Source: Candidatus Bipolaricaulis sibiricus
GTDB taxonomy: Bacteria; Bipolaricaulota; Bipolaricaulia; Bipolaricaulales; Bipolaricaulaceae
Length of the DNA stretch: 64,000 nucleotides
Assembly (NCBI GenBank): GCA_004102645.1
Contig: CP034928.1
Location: forward strand, 1-64,000
Direction: 5' to 3'
Shown: piece by piece, positions 57,877 through 64,000 of the stretch
Layout: the number at the start of each line of letters is the position of its first letter
How positions within the stretch are numbered: position 1 is the stretch's first letter
Notes under the pieces: model-generated
Seen by the model: the letters and a program-made list of their open reading frames with translations, nothing else
Database searches by the model: none
What the model was told of the DNA's origin: nothing
Made by a program: the position numbers and the translations under genes

Positions 57877-58304
57877 GCTACGTGGGGGAGATACAGCCCC
57901 TCACTCCTTGCCGCCCCTTCGAGAGAAACATCGTAGCACGCAAACGCAACCTCCAAATCCCCTTCCTCAACCAAGGTCAGCGCCGACGCGAGGTGCAGCG
58001 CATCGTAGCCGCGCAACCCATGTCGCGCTGCGAGCTCCCCCGCTGCACGCACAAGGCCCTCGGTGACTTCCACGATGACGTAGCCTTTCCAGTCTTGATC
58101 AAGCGCTCTGGTCAACTCCCGAAGGTCCCCGCGAGGAATCCTCTTCTCGCGCGCAGCCCGGGCAAGCGCCGCTCGAACCTCCACGTATGCGACCCGACAC
58201 GTGGCAACAAACGGAGATCTACGAACTGATGCCGTAACAACATCAGACTCCGCCTCGTGCACGTACAGCTTGACGAGAGCGCTTGCGTCAAGGTAGAGAA
58301 TCAC
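57873..58304 (-). CDS. PIN-domain toxin (VapC type)
   Basis: A 143-residue PIN RNase. Acidic residues are D6 (L-Y-L-D-A-S-A-L-V-K-L-Y), Glu in Y-V-E-V-R-A-A-L and Asp in G-Y-D-A-L-H-L-A-S-A. The length and layout fit VapC toxins that cleave tRNA or rRNA. The ATG overlaps the antitoxin stop (ATGA). Confidence 0.9.
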   Translation of the reverse strand: MILYLDASALVKLYVHEAESDVVTASVRRSPFVATCRVAYVEVRAALARAAREKRIPRGDLRELTRALDQDWKGYVIVEVTEGLVRAAGELAARHGLRGYDALHLASALTLVEEGDLEVAFACYDVSLEGAARSEGLYLPHVA

Positions 58305-58570
58305 CGCCGATCCTCAACCAGAGTCTCGGCCACAGTCCGCCCACGTACCTGGGGCGGGTTCTTCGCCCCGCGGGGTTTGCCTCCGGACCACGTCACCACG
58401 CCACGATCCAGAAGCGTCTGCAGCTCGGGAGGGAGCTGAGGAGCGTCCACTGGACAAATCACCGCGATCGGCCTTCCGCGATCAGTGATGAACAACCGCT
58501 CCCCGGCGCGGACCTTCTTCAGATAGGCGCTTAGCTGATCCCTCAACTCGCGCACTCCAACTTCGGTCAT
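58301..58570 (-). CDS. Phd/YefM-type antitoxin
   Basis: An 89-residue protein. The N-terminal DNA-binding and dimerisation fold is G-V-R-E-L-R-D-Q-L-S-A-Y-L-K-K-V, followed by G-E-R-L-F-I-T-D-R-G-R-P-I-A. The C-terminal tail is charged and probably wraps the toxin. GAGGTGACGGCCG precedes the ATG. It most likely represses its own promoter through the 10-bp inverted repeat upstream. Confidence 0.9.
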   Translation of the reverse strand: MTEVGVRELRDQLSAYLKKVRAGERLFITDRGRPIAVICPVDAPQLPPELQTLLDRGVVTWSGGKPRGAKNPPQVRGRTVAETLVEDRR

Positions 58571-58584
58571 CGGCCGTCACCTCG

Positions 58585-58616
58585 TGTGGCTACATCATGC
58601 TCTGCCTGTAGCCACA
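58585..58616. promoter_or_regulatory. Toxin-antitoxin operator (10-bp perfect inverted repeat)
   Basis: TGTGGCTACA (58585-58594) and TGTAGCCACA (58607-58616), separated by 12 nt, lie 15 nt upstream of the antitoxin ATG. The position and symmetry fit binding of two antitoxin dimers. Confidence 0.7.
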
Positions 58617-58746
58617 TATCAACCGTCAAGAGGTCACTCCCTCAGGCAAACGTGCGCCAACTTCGTCAACGGGTGGCCAGGCAGGTGATCTGCGATCTCC
58701 CCATGTGCAGACCGCGACTCCCTCTGTGACCCAACGAACCATACGG

Positions 58747-59574
58747 TTACTGAGGCTGTTTTGCCTTGCGCGCGACCAGCTCCCGAAGCTCGCCGGCCTT
58801 CATCCGGTGGATGGGGAGCTCCTCGCCGTTGACGAACGCCCACTCCCAGTTCCAGGGGCGGAGGCCCCACCGCACCGCCTCGTCGTGGGTATCCACCCGG
58901 TGCGGGAAGTGCCGGACGCGCGCCCGCCCATCCTCGGGAAGCCCAGCGAGGGCCGCCTCGAGCTTGGCGGCGTTGTGCACGCTGTACGGGCAGCGGCTGC
59001 TCGACGCCGACTCGATCGCGAGGAGACCTTGGGCGGACAGGTCCTGGGGGACGAAGTCCGCCGGGGCGAGCCTCGGTCGCGTGGTCCGTCTCTTGAACGG
59101 ACGCCACATCAGCGCGATGTAGTCCGTCCTCTCTACCACCTCGAACCCCAGCTCCTCGAGGAGCGGGATCGGGAAGTGCACCGGGTGGTCCCACCCCAGC
59201 GTGGCGATCCCCGCGAAGTGGCCCGACGCGGCCTCGATCGCCCTCCGGACGAGCCGTCTTTCCTGAGCGAGGTGGTCCGTCTCGTCGTCCCGGATGGCGG
59301 ACACCCAGTGGTAGCACAGGAGCACCGCCGCCCCCGGCGCCTCGATCGGGAACGGCGCCGCCTCGGCGGGCATGTACTCGACGAACCCCCGGGGGACGCC
59401 GTCGTGGTAGGAGACGAACCCCTCCATCCCGAGGTCGAGCATCTCCCGCCGCCAGCTGACCACCACGCCCAAGTTCCCAAGGAACGTCTTGCCCGCGAGC
59501 TCCAGCCCGCCGTGGCAGCAGATGACGTCCCCCACGTTCTCGTTCGTCAGCCGCCGGTCGTCACGCGCTGTCAT
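58747..59574 (-). CDS. GNAT-like protein with YoaP-type C-terminal domain
   Basis: A 275-residue protein. The N-terminal half contains a GNAT-like fold (G-F-V-E-Y-M-P-A, A-V-L-L-C-Y-H-W-V, L-G-F-E-V-V-E-R-T-D-Y). The C-terminal half from about 190 (S-S-S-R-C-P-Y-S-V-H-N-A-A-K-L-E) is like the YoaP domain, a thioredoxin-like part with a single C-P-Y. The ATG at 59574 follows GGGAGAGGATCCG. The function is unknown; an acetyltransferase with a redox-type module. Confidence 0.7.
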   Translation of the reverse strand: MTARDDRRLTNENVGDVICCHGGLELAGKTFLGNLGVVVSWRREMLDLGMEGFVSYHDGVPRGFVEYMPAEAAPFPIEAPGAAVLLCYHWVSAIRDDETDHLAQERRLVRRAIEAASGHFAGIATLGWDHPVHFPIPLLEELGFEVVERTDYIALMWRPFKRRTTRPRLAPADFVPQDLSAQGLLAIESASSSRCPYSVHNAAKLEAALAGLPEDGRARVRHFPHRVDTHDEAVRWGLRPWNWEWAFVNGEELPIHRMKAGELRELVARKAKQPQ

Positions 59575-59669
59575 CGGATCCTCTCCCGACCCCATACTAC
59601 CAGCGCCTATCCACATGACACGGCGAGGCCGTTCCGGCATGCGACGGGGAAGGTGTCCACCGCCCCTTG

Positions 59670-60413
59670 CTACGATCCGCTCTTCTGTCCCCTCGGATCC
59701 TGTCCCGCGCCGGGGGTCGGCCTCGCGGGGAGGCACGTCCCCCCGACGTCGGCCTCCCGAGCGTACGGGCGCCGGTCGAGGTCGACCGTCCCCAGCCGCC
59801 GCGCCTCGCGCCGCATCATCCAGTTCCCGACGGCGATGTACAGCCAGCGCGGCATCGCCGCCCGCGTGGCAGTGCGCACCGCGGCCTCGGGGACAGGCTC
59901 TCCGCGGGCGAAGGCCGCCGCCGTGAGGTCGAGGGCGCGGCGCAGGTGCCGCGCGGGGGGACCCGCAGCTTGCAGGTCGTTCCCACCGATCGCCGACGTC
60001 GCCCCGACGGTGAGCCCGCCCCGCCAACCCCAGCCCACGTCGGACGCGAACTTCCGGCAGATCGCGAGCGCGACCTCGGTGTGCACGGGCTCGGGGTAGC
60101 CGGAGTGGACGATCGCCGAGAACAGGCGAGGCAAGTCCCCACGCGCAGCGTCGGCCCACGCCTCGAGGGTCGCCGCGGCCACCGCGTTGATCGCGTCGTG
60201 GTAGAGGGACGCGACGAGGACGACATGGCCATGCCCGGTCAGCGCCTCCACCGCGGGGCGAAAGTCGTCCTGCAGGCCCCCGGACTCGGCCACGTCGAGG
60301 ATCTGCGCGCGGACGCCGGCGGTCACGAGCGCGTCAGCCAGGTACCGGCCGATCGCCGCCGAGTTGCTCCGGCGGTGGTTGCTCGCGGCAGCGACGAGGA
60401 CGGGCTCGCTCAC
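59670..60413 (-). CDS. Flavodoxin-fold NAD(P)H-dependent oxidoreductase
   Basis: A 247-residue protein. A flavodoxin-like core is suggested by V-A-A-A-S-N-H-R-R-S-N-S (FMN phosphate loop) and S-L-Y-H-D-A-I-N-A-V and G-L-T-V-G-A-T-S-A-I-G-G-N. The C-terminus is Arg/Pro-rich. The GTG at 60413 overlaps the stop of the upstream gene (GTGA). It forms a coupled pair with that gene, a second flavodoxin-fold protein. Confidence 0.65.
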   Translation of the reverse strand: MSEPVLVAAASNHRRSNSAAIGRYLADALVTAGVRAQILDVAESGGLQDDFRPAVEALTGHGHVVLVASLYHDAINAVAAATLEAWADAARGDLPRLFSAIVHSGYPEPVHTEVALAICRKFASDVGWGWRGGLTVGATSAIGGNDLQAAGPPARHLRRALDLTAAAFARGEPVPEAAVRTATRAAMPRWLYIAVGNWMMRREARRLGTVDLDRRPYAREADVGGTCLPARPTPGAGQDPRGQKSGS

Positions 60414-60997
60414 CGGATTCCCTCACCCACGAGCTCGGCCAGCTCCCGGTCCAACGCCTCCGGGGCGAGGTCCCCCTCCAGGACCACCGTGCGGTGGTCG
60501 GCCTGGAAGTTGATCGCGTTCCGCTCCGTGAGGCGGGTGTAGAGGCAACGTGCCTCCGCGTCGGGGAAAGGCTGCCAGCCCACGAACACGAGGTACGGGC
60601 GGTGGGCGTACCTCAACCGGTGGTGCATCTCCCCCCGGTAGACCATGAACAGCGGATGCACGTTGGGAAGCGTGCGCTCGAGCGCGCGCTTCGCCGCCGC
60701 GGGGTACCCCCCGAAGCGGATGCCGGACACGAACGCGAACAGGTCGGACTGGGCCATCAGGCGAGGGACGTCGCGGCCATCGTCGCGGAGCGCGCACTCT
60801 CCGGGGGTCTTGAACGCGCAGGCGTTGCAGACGCGGCACATCCCGATCTGCGCGGTGTGGACGTCCATCCGGTCCGCATGCCACCCACGATCCAGGAGGT
60901 AGCGGGCCAGAGCAGCGCTGATGCGGTCCGGCATGTCGCCGGGGGAATCGCTTCCGTTGAGCACGAACGCCCGTCGGGGGCAGGTGCCGTCACCCAT
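60410..60997 (-). CDS. NADPH-dependent FMN reductase-like protein with Cys cluster
   Basis: A 195-residue protein. The N-terminal loop is F-V-L-N-G-S-D-S-P-G. A Cys-rich segment M-C-R-V-C-N-A-C-A-F-K-T-P-G-E-C (residues about 52-68) is like the C-x2-C-x-x-C of iron-sulfur flavoproteins and Isf-type reductases. G-I-R-F-G-G-Y-P-A marks the FMN isoalloxazine loop. The ATG at 60997 follows a CATAAT box by 9 nt with no ribosome binding site. First gene of the two-gene unit with the 59670 gene. Confidence 0.75.
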   Translation of the reverse strand: MGDGTCPRRAFVLNGSDSPGDMPDRISAALARYLLDRGWHADRMDVHTAQIGMCRVCNACAFKTPGECALRDDGRDVPRLMAQSDLFAFVSGIRFGGYPAAAKRALERTLPNVHPLFMVYRGEMHHRLRYAHRPYLVFVGWQPFPDAEARCLYTRLTERNAINFQADHRTVVLEGDLAPEALDRELAELVGEGIR

Positions 60998-61006
60998 GGC
61001 GCACGG

Positions 61007-61012
61007 ATTATG
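61007..61012 (-). promoter_or_regulatory. -10 box (CATAAT) of the FMN reductase operon
   Basis: CATAAT on the minus strand ends 9 nt before the ATG at 60997. No ribosome binding site is present. Confidence 0.45.
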
Positions 61013-61069
61013 GACGACGGGCCCGAACCACGCCGGCCCCCACGAGGGCAGGACAACACCCCGCCGACC

Positions 61070-61098
61070 TTGACCGACCCGAGGACCGTTGATAAAGT
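61070..61098 (+). promoter_or_regulatory. Promoter of the ArsR operon
   Basis: -35 TTGACC (61070-61075), 17-nt spacer, -10 TAAAGT (61093-61098), which leaves a leader of only about 4 nt before ATG 61109. TTGAT (61089-61093) and ATCAA (61119-61123) flank the start region as a possible operator. Confidence 0.55.
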
Positions 61099-61108
61099 AT
61101 TTGCGCGG

Positions 61109-61465
61109 ATGCTTAAACATCAAACGATGTCCAGTGCTCCGGAAGACGTAGCGCGCCTGTGCCGAGCCCTGTCGGTGGAGACGCGGGTGCGGATGCTCGC
61201 CCTCCTCCAGAGGCACCCGATGTGCGTGGGCGCGCTCGCCCGGGCGCTGGGGATCACCGCCGCCGCTGTCTCTCAGCATCTGCGCGTTCTGCGCGATGCG
61301 GGGCTCGTGGTCGCCGAGCGGCGCGGCCACTTCGTCCACTACGCGATCGATCCGCACACGGTGGATCGGTGGCAGCACGCCGTGGTCGGCTTGCTCAGTG
61401 TGGGAGATGGCCACACATCCGCAAGTTCAGACTGCGAGATGATGCGCAAAGGAGGTGAACGATGA
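61109..61465 (+). CDS. ArsR/SmtB family repressor
   Basis: A 118-residue winged-helix regulator: L-C-R-A-L-S-V-E-T-R-V-R-M-L-A-L-L, then G-A-L-A-R-A-L-G-I-T-A-A-A-V-S-Q-H-L-R-V-L-R-D-A-G-L-V and R-R-G-H-F-V-H-Y. A Cys (P-M-C-V-G) in the alpha3-like region and a late D-C-E could bind a metal or react with a thiol or persulfide. The first ATG is preferred from the -10 box; a second lies 18 nt on. It overlaps the micropeptide gene (ATGA). Confidence 0.87.
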   Translation: MLKHQTMSSAPEDVARLCRALSVETRVRMLALLQRHPMCVGALARALGITAAAVSQHLRVLRDAGLVVAERRGHFVHYAIDPHTVDRWQHAVVGLLSVGDGHTSASSDCEMMRKGGER

Positions 61466-61581
61466 GCGAGAACAAGGGTTGCCAGAAGCCGGAGAACCTG
61501 AAGGGCAAGCCGAGCGAGTGCACGCCTGAGCAGATCAAGAAGTGCCACGGCTCGGAGAAGACCCATCCGTGCACGAAGTAG
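61462..61581 (+). CDS. Cys-rich micropeptide
   Basis: A 39-residue protein. It has AAAGGAGG 6 nt before the ATG and an ATGA overlap with the ArsR stop, so it is surely translated. The sequence runs M-S-E-N-K-G-C-Q-K-P-E-N-L-K-G-K-P, then S-E-C-T-P-E-Q-I-K-K-C-H-G and ends H-P-C-T-K. Four Cys and two His with a Lys/Glu/Pro frame suggest a small metal or sulfur carrier. Similar short C-x-P-E-N-L-K-G-K-P proteins are familiar next to ArsR genes, but no function is known to me. Confidence 0.75.
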   Translation: MSENKGCQKPENLKGKPSECTPEQIKKCHGSEKTHPCTK

Positions 61582-61657
61582 GAGCACGTCAGCAGATGCC
61601 CAAACGACAGGGCCCAACGGGGTGTTCGGCCCCCTCGGGCCGTCCTGTTGCGCGCGG

Positions 61658-62479
61658 CTACGCGCCGAATGCCATCGTGAGGATGCGGACTCCGACAAGC
61701 GCCAGGGCCACTGCCAACCCGCGCAGGAGCCACACCCCGCGGACGCGCGTGGAAAACCTCGCCCCGCCTTGCGCTCCGGCGACGGCGCCCATCCCGAGGG
61801 CGAGGATTCGGAAGGCGGACTCAGGGGAGAAGCTGCCGGTGGCGATGTGCACCGCGGTTCCCGCAAAGGCCATGATCGCCAGGATGAACTGCGACGTTGC
61901 TGTGGCGATGTGGACGGGAAAATGGAGCACGCGGACGAGGGCCGGGACGTGGATGATGCCCCCTCCGATGCCGAGCAGGCTCGACAGGTAGCCCACAAAC
62001 ACGCTGAGGCCTACACCCCACCGTCGGTCGTAGGCATAGGTGTACGTGGCCCCCCCCTTCTCGACCACGGTTCGCACGGTAAGGCGCGCCCGCGGTGAGC
62101 GGCGAAGCTGCGTTCGCTCCTTGCGGCGGGTGAAGAGATACCCAGCGACGACGATCATCAGAACCCCGAAGATCGCGTTGAAGGCAAGGCGCGGGACATA
62201 GTCCACGGTCAGCGCACCAGCGACCGCCCCCGGCACCGTGGCTGCCGCGAACACGAGCCCCGACCGGTAGTCCACACGCCCCATCCGGGCGTAGGCCCAG
62301 GAACCCGACGTGGCGTTGAACAGGACTACGGCGAGCGAGATGCTGCTGATGGTCAGCGCGCTCTCGTGGGGGTAGAGGAGGAGGAGGATCGGGACCAGGA
62401 TGAACCCACCGCCTGCCCCAATGAGCGTCCCCAGCGCCCCAGCTCCGCCCCCCAGCGCGACGAGCAGCAGGTAGTGCAC
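61658..62479 (-). CDS. TauE/SafE sulfite-type exporter
   Basis: A 273-residue membrane protein with about eight helices in two repeats, each starting with G-x-x-x-G-A-L-G-T-L-I-G-A-G-G-G-F-I or S-S-L-L-G-I-G-G-G-I-I, the family signature. It moves sulfite, sulfonates, thiosulfate or other anions across the membrane. A charged loop (R-R-K-E-R-T-Q-L-R-R-S-P-R) joins the halves. The start is a GTG at 62479. It is convergent with the ArsR and micropeptide pair, 76 nt apart. Confidence 0.88.
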   Translation of the reverse strand: MHYLLLVALGGGAGALGTLIGAGGGFILVPILLLLYPHESALTISSISLAVVLFNATSGSWAYARMGRVDYRSGLVFAAATVPGAVAGALTVDYVPRLAFNAIFGVLMIVVAGYLFTRRKERTQLRRSPRARLTVRTVVEKGGATYTYAYDRRWGVGLSVFVGYLSSLLGIGGGIIHVPALVRVLHFPVHIATATSQFILAIMAFAGTAVHIATGSFSPESAFRILALGMGAVAGAQGGARFSTRVRGVWLLRGLAVALALVGVRILTMAFGA

Positions 62480-62574
62480 AACCGTCTCTACTCCGTCCTG
62501 CCCGAAGTCGCAAGTCCGTGGCGCCTACCTCGATCACGGATCCTGCGAACGGATCAGCCCACAGACCGAGGGGA

Positions 62575-63195
62575 TCACCGGCATCGGCGGACGAGCTGAC
62601 TCACGACGATCGCGAGGCCAACCACGATCAGCGCCACTGGCCCAAGAAAGCGGGCCGCTCTCTCGGCGCCGGTGAGCAGGAAGACCCCACCAGCTGCCAA
62701 CCCAGTTGCAGGAAACCACGCCCACGTCTGCCGACCGTGGGGCGTCGGTGCCACGGCAACGCCCGCGAACGTGACCGCAAGCCCGAGGAACAGCACCCCA
62801 CCGCGTCCCCGGCCGGGGAGAGCAGAAATGGCCCCCACCGACAGCAGCGCCCCGGCCGGAATCAGCGACCACCACTGCTCCCGGTCGGAGAGGTACACCA
62901 GACCAAACCCGAGTCCGATCGATCCGAGGAATGCCAGGGGGCTCCACCGGCCGGCCTCGGGGCCGAGGAGCGACGCCAGGGCCAGCCCCACGAGTGCGCC
63001 CCCGGGGATCGCCGCCCACCATTGGCGCCGATCGCGGGCGAACACCCCGAGGAACACCGCCCCACCGACCGCGAACAGAATGGCCCCGACCGTCCCCCGC
63101 CGCCCCCAGAACACGTTTAGGCTGTCGAGAAGGAGGAGGACCCCTGCCACCACCAGGCCCAAGGCGACCCATAGACCTATGCGGTTCTCTCTCAT
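62575..63195 (-). CDS. Conserved multi-pass membrane protein
   Basis: A 206-residue protein of about seven short hydrophobic helices with repeated D-R-x-Q-W-W-x-x-I-P-x-G-A-L loops (three related units: Q-W-W-A-A-I-P-G-G-A, Q-W-W-S-L-I-P-A-G-A, T-W-A-W-F-P-A-T-G). This internal repeat is typical of small DUF-type membrane proteins near LiaF-like families. The ATG at 63195 is chosen because CATACT lies 9 nt upstream; the first ATG would add seven residues. The function is unknown. Confidence 0.65.
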   Translation of the reverse strand: MRENRIGLWVALGLVVAGVLLLLDSLNVFWGRRGTVGAILFAVGGAVFLGVFARDRRQWWAAIPGGALVGLALASLLGPEAGRWSPLAFLGSIGLGFGLVYLSDREQWWSLIPAGALLSVGAISALPGRGRGGVLFLGLAVTFAGVAVAPTPHGRQTWAWFPATGLAAGGVFLLTGAERAARFLGPVALIVVGLAIVVSQLVRRCR

Positions 63196-63204
63196 GGCAG
63201 ACCG

Positions 63205-63210
63205 AGTATG
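63205..63210 (-). promoter_or_regulatory. -10 box (CATACT) of the membrane protein gene
   Basis: CATACT on the minus strand ends 9 nt before ATG 63195. No ribosome binding site lies between. Confidence 0.4.
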
Positions 63211-63317
63211 CGTCACGCTCCCCCCGAGGACGAGCGGTCTCGCTGCGTTTCTTCATCTCAGGAGACACGGGGACCAGTCAAGAGTTCGTAACTACACAGA
63301 GATAACCGCGCTTCGCG

Positions 63318-63999
63318 CTACGACTGGAGTTCGGCGAACACCTCGTGGATGTTGCCCTCGGGATCGGCGAACAGGGCGCTGCGCTGGCTCCACGGCATGT
63401 CCTGCGGAGATGCAACCCCCACTGCACCATGCTCCAGAACAATCCGGTACGCCTCGTCCACGTCACTGGGCTCCTCGCAGCGGAACGCGAGCTCGAACCT
63501 CTGACCGCGGACGGGCTCCCTGAACGCGGGGCTGTGGCCGTGCATCACGCTCCGCTCGCACAGCGCGAACCGCGCACCGTGGTTCTCGAACTCGACGTAC
63601 CCACCGAGATCGGTCTTCACGACGAACCCCAGGACATCACGGTAGAAGGCCCGCATCGGGTCCATCGCCTCCACCCACACCGTGACGAGGTCGATCCGCG
63701 GGACGAGGGGCAGCAGGCGCGGCCGCCCCGGTGTTCCTCCCGGCAGCTCGAGGCGCAGGACGCGCTCCCCCTCCACGTCGTGTCCCGTGTCGGTGAAGCC
63801 GTACCTGAGGTAGAACCCGTACGGCCCCTCCGGTTCCTCGAGGACGACCGAGGTGTACATCGTGCGCACGCCGCGCCGAGCGAAGTGGGCGACGAGCTGA
63901 TCCAGAACCCGTCGTCCATAACCCTTACGCTGCCAGGGGCGGCCAAGCATGAACCGCCACAGCCCGACCGCTGGCCGATCGTCGGCCGGGACGTGGTCG
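63318..63999 (-). CDS. GNAT-VOC fusion protein (5' end outside window)
   Basis: The frame is open to the window edge. The N-terminal visible part is the end of a GNAT domain: G-L-W-R-F-M-L-G-R-P-W-Q-R-K-G-Y-G-R (acetyl-CoA loop) and F-Y-L-R-Y-G-F. After a short linker a VOC (glyoxalase/bleomycin resistance) domain follows: R-I-D-L-V-T-V-W-V, F-Y-R-D-V-L-G-F, F-A-D-P-E-G-N-I-H-E-V. The first ATG seen (63950) is inside the GNAT loop and is not the true start. The substrates are unknown. Confidence 0.82.
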   Translation of the reverse strand, partial: DHVPADDRPAVGLWRFMLGRPWQRKGYGRRVLDQLVAHFARRGVRTMYTSVVLEEPEGPYGFYLRYGFTDTGHDVEGERVLRLELPGGTPGRPRLLPLVPRIDLVTVWVEAMDPMRAFYRDVLGFVVKTDLGGYVEFENHGARFALCERSVMHGHSPAFREPVRGQRFELAFRCEEPSDVDEAYRIVLEHGAVGVASPQDMPWSQRSALFADPEGNIHEVFAELQS

Positions 64000-64000
64000 T

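Overview
The window is a GC-rich, gene-dense bacterial chromosome segment. It has no rRNA, tRNA, CRISPR array, phage or plasmid functions. No gene here fixes the taxon. The gene content is fully bacterial (GlmS, MutS2, UvrC, MutM, Fur-type Zur). Many monocistronic or first-in-operon genes have a TANNNT-type -10 box only 5 to 9 nt before the start codon and no ribosome binding site, while operon-internal genes have AAAGGAGG-type sites. That pattern suggests frequent leaderless transcripts, as known in Deinococcota and Actinomycetota. A little-cultured lineage such as Bipolaricaulota or a relative is my guess only.

Layout. 0-5.6 kb: the end of a secreted HYR-domain protein, a coupled beta-rich exported protein, an M3 oligopeptidase and glmS. 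5.8-19 kb: housekeeping genes (PHP-fold exported hydrolase, xpt-guaA, mutS2, a TGS-domain GTPase, a YgeY-type M20 hydrolase, an anchored trypsin-like protease, a DJ-1/PfpI protein, Sua5, a YtcJ-like amidohydrolase, mutM). 19.0-19.9 kb: an intact RAYT/IS200-like transposase with perfect 15-bp inverted ends. 20-31 kb: an exported PqaA-like alpha/beta hydrolase, a HIT protein, an ABC-2 exporter operon, exported proteins, an arsenic-type operon (HgcC-like regulator plus ArsM), two decayed genes and a SagB-type reductase. 31-35 kb: a zinc-uptake operon zur-znuA-znuC-znuB with a 7-1-7 Zur box. 35.5-36.7 kb: HtrA. 37-42.6 kb: the compact operon pyrB-pyrI-pyrC-pyrF-pyrK-pyrD-pyrE, bracketed by debris of the same RAYT family. 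43-54 kb: a small secreted peptide, uvrC, an M42 peptidase, an MFS exporter, a sulfur operon (MBL-rhodanese plus two YedE halves), a disulfide oxidoreductase and trpB2. 54.5-64 kb: acetyltransferases, an APH-like kinase, a PIN/Phd toxin-antitoxin pair coupled to a methyltransferase, a flavodoxin-like pair, and an ArsR, Cys-rich micropeptide and TauE group.

The most interesting signals are regulatory. The trpB2 leader carries two short reading frames with Trp codons, and the second one (MKPWWRPLN) is perfectly complementary over 10 nt to the trpB ribosome binding site, which suggests a Trp-sensing translational attenuator. Two unlinked efflux systems (ABC at 24.5 kb, MFS at 48.6 kb) have the same 18-bp palindrome inside the 17-bp spacer of their promoters. 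The RAYT ends recur at the borders of the pyr operon and in a REPIN-like hairpin.
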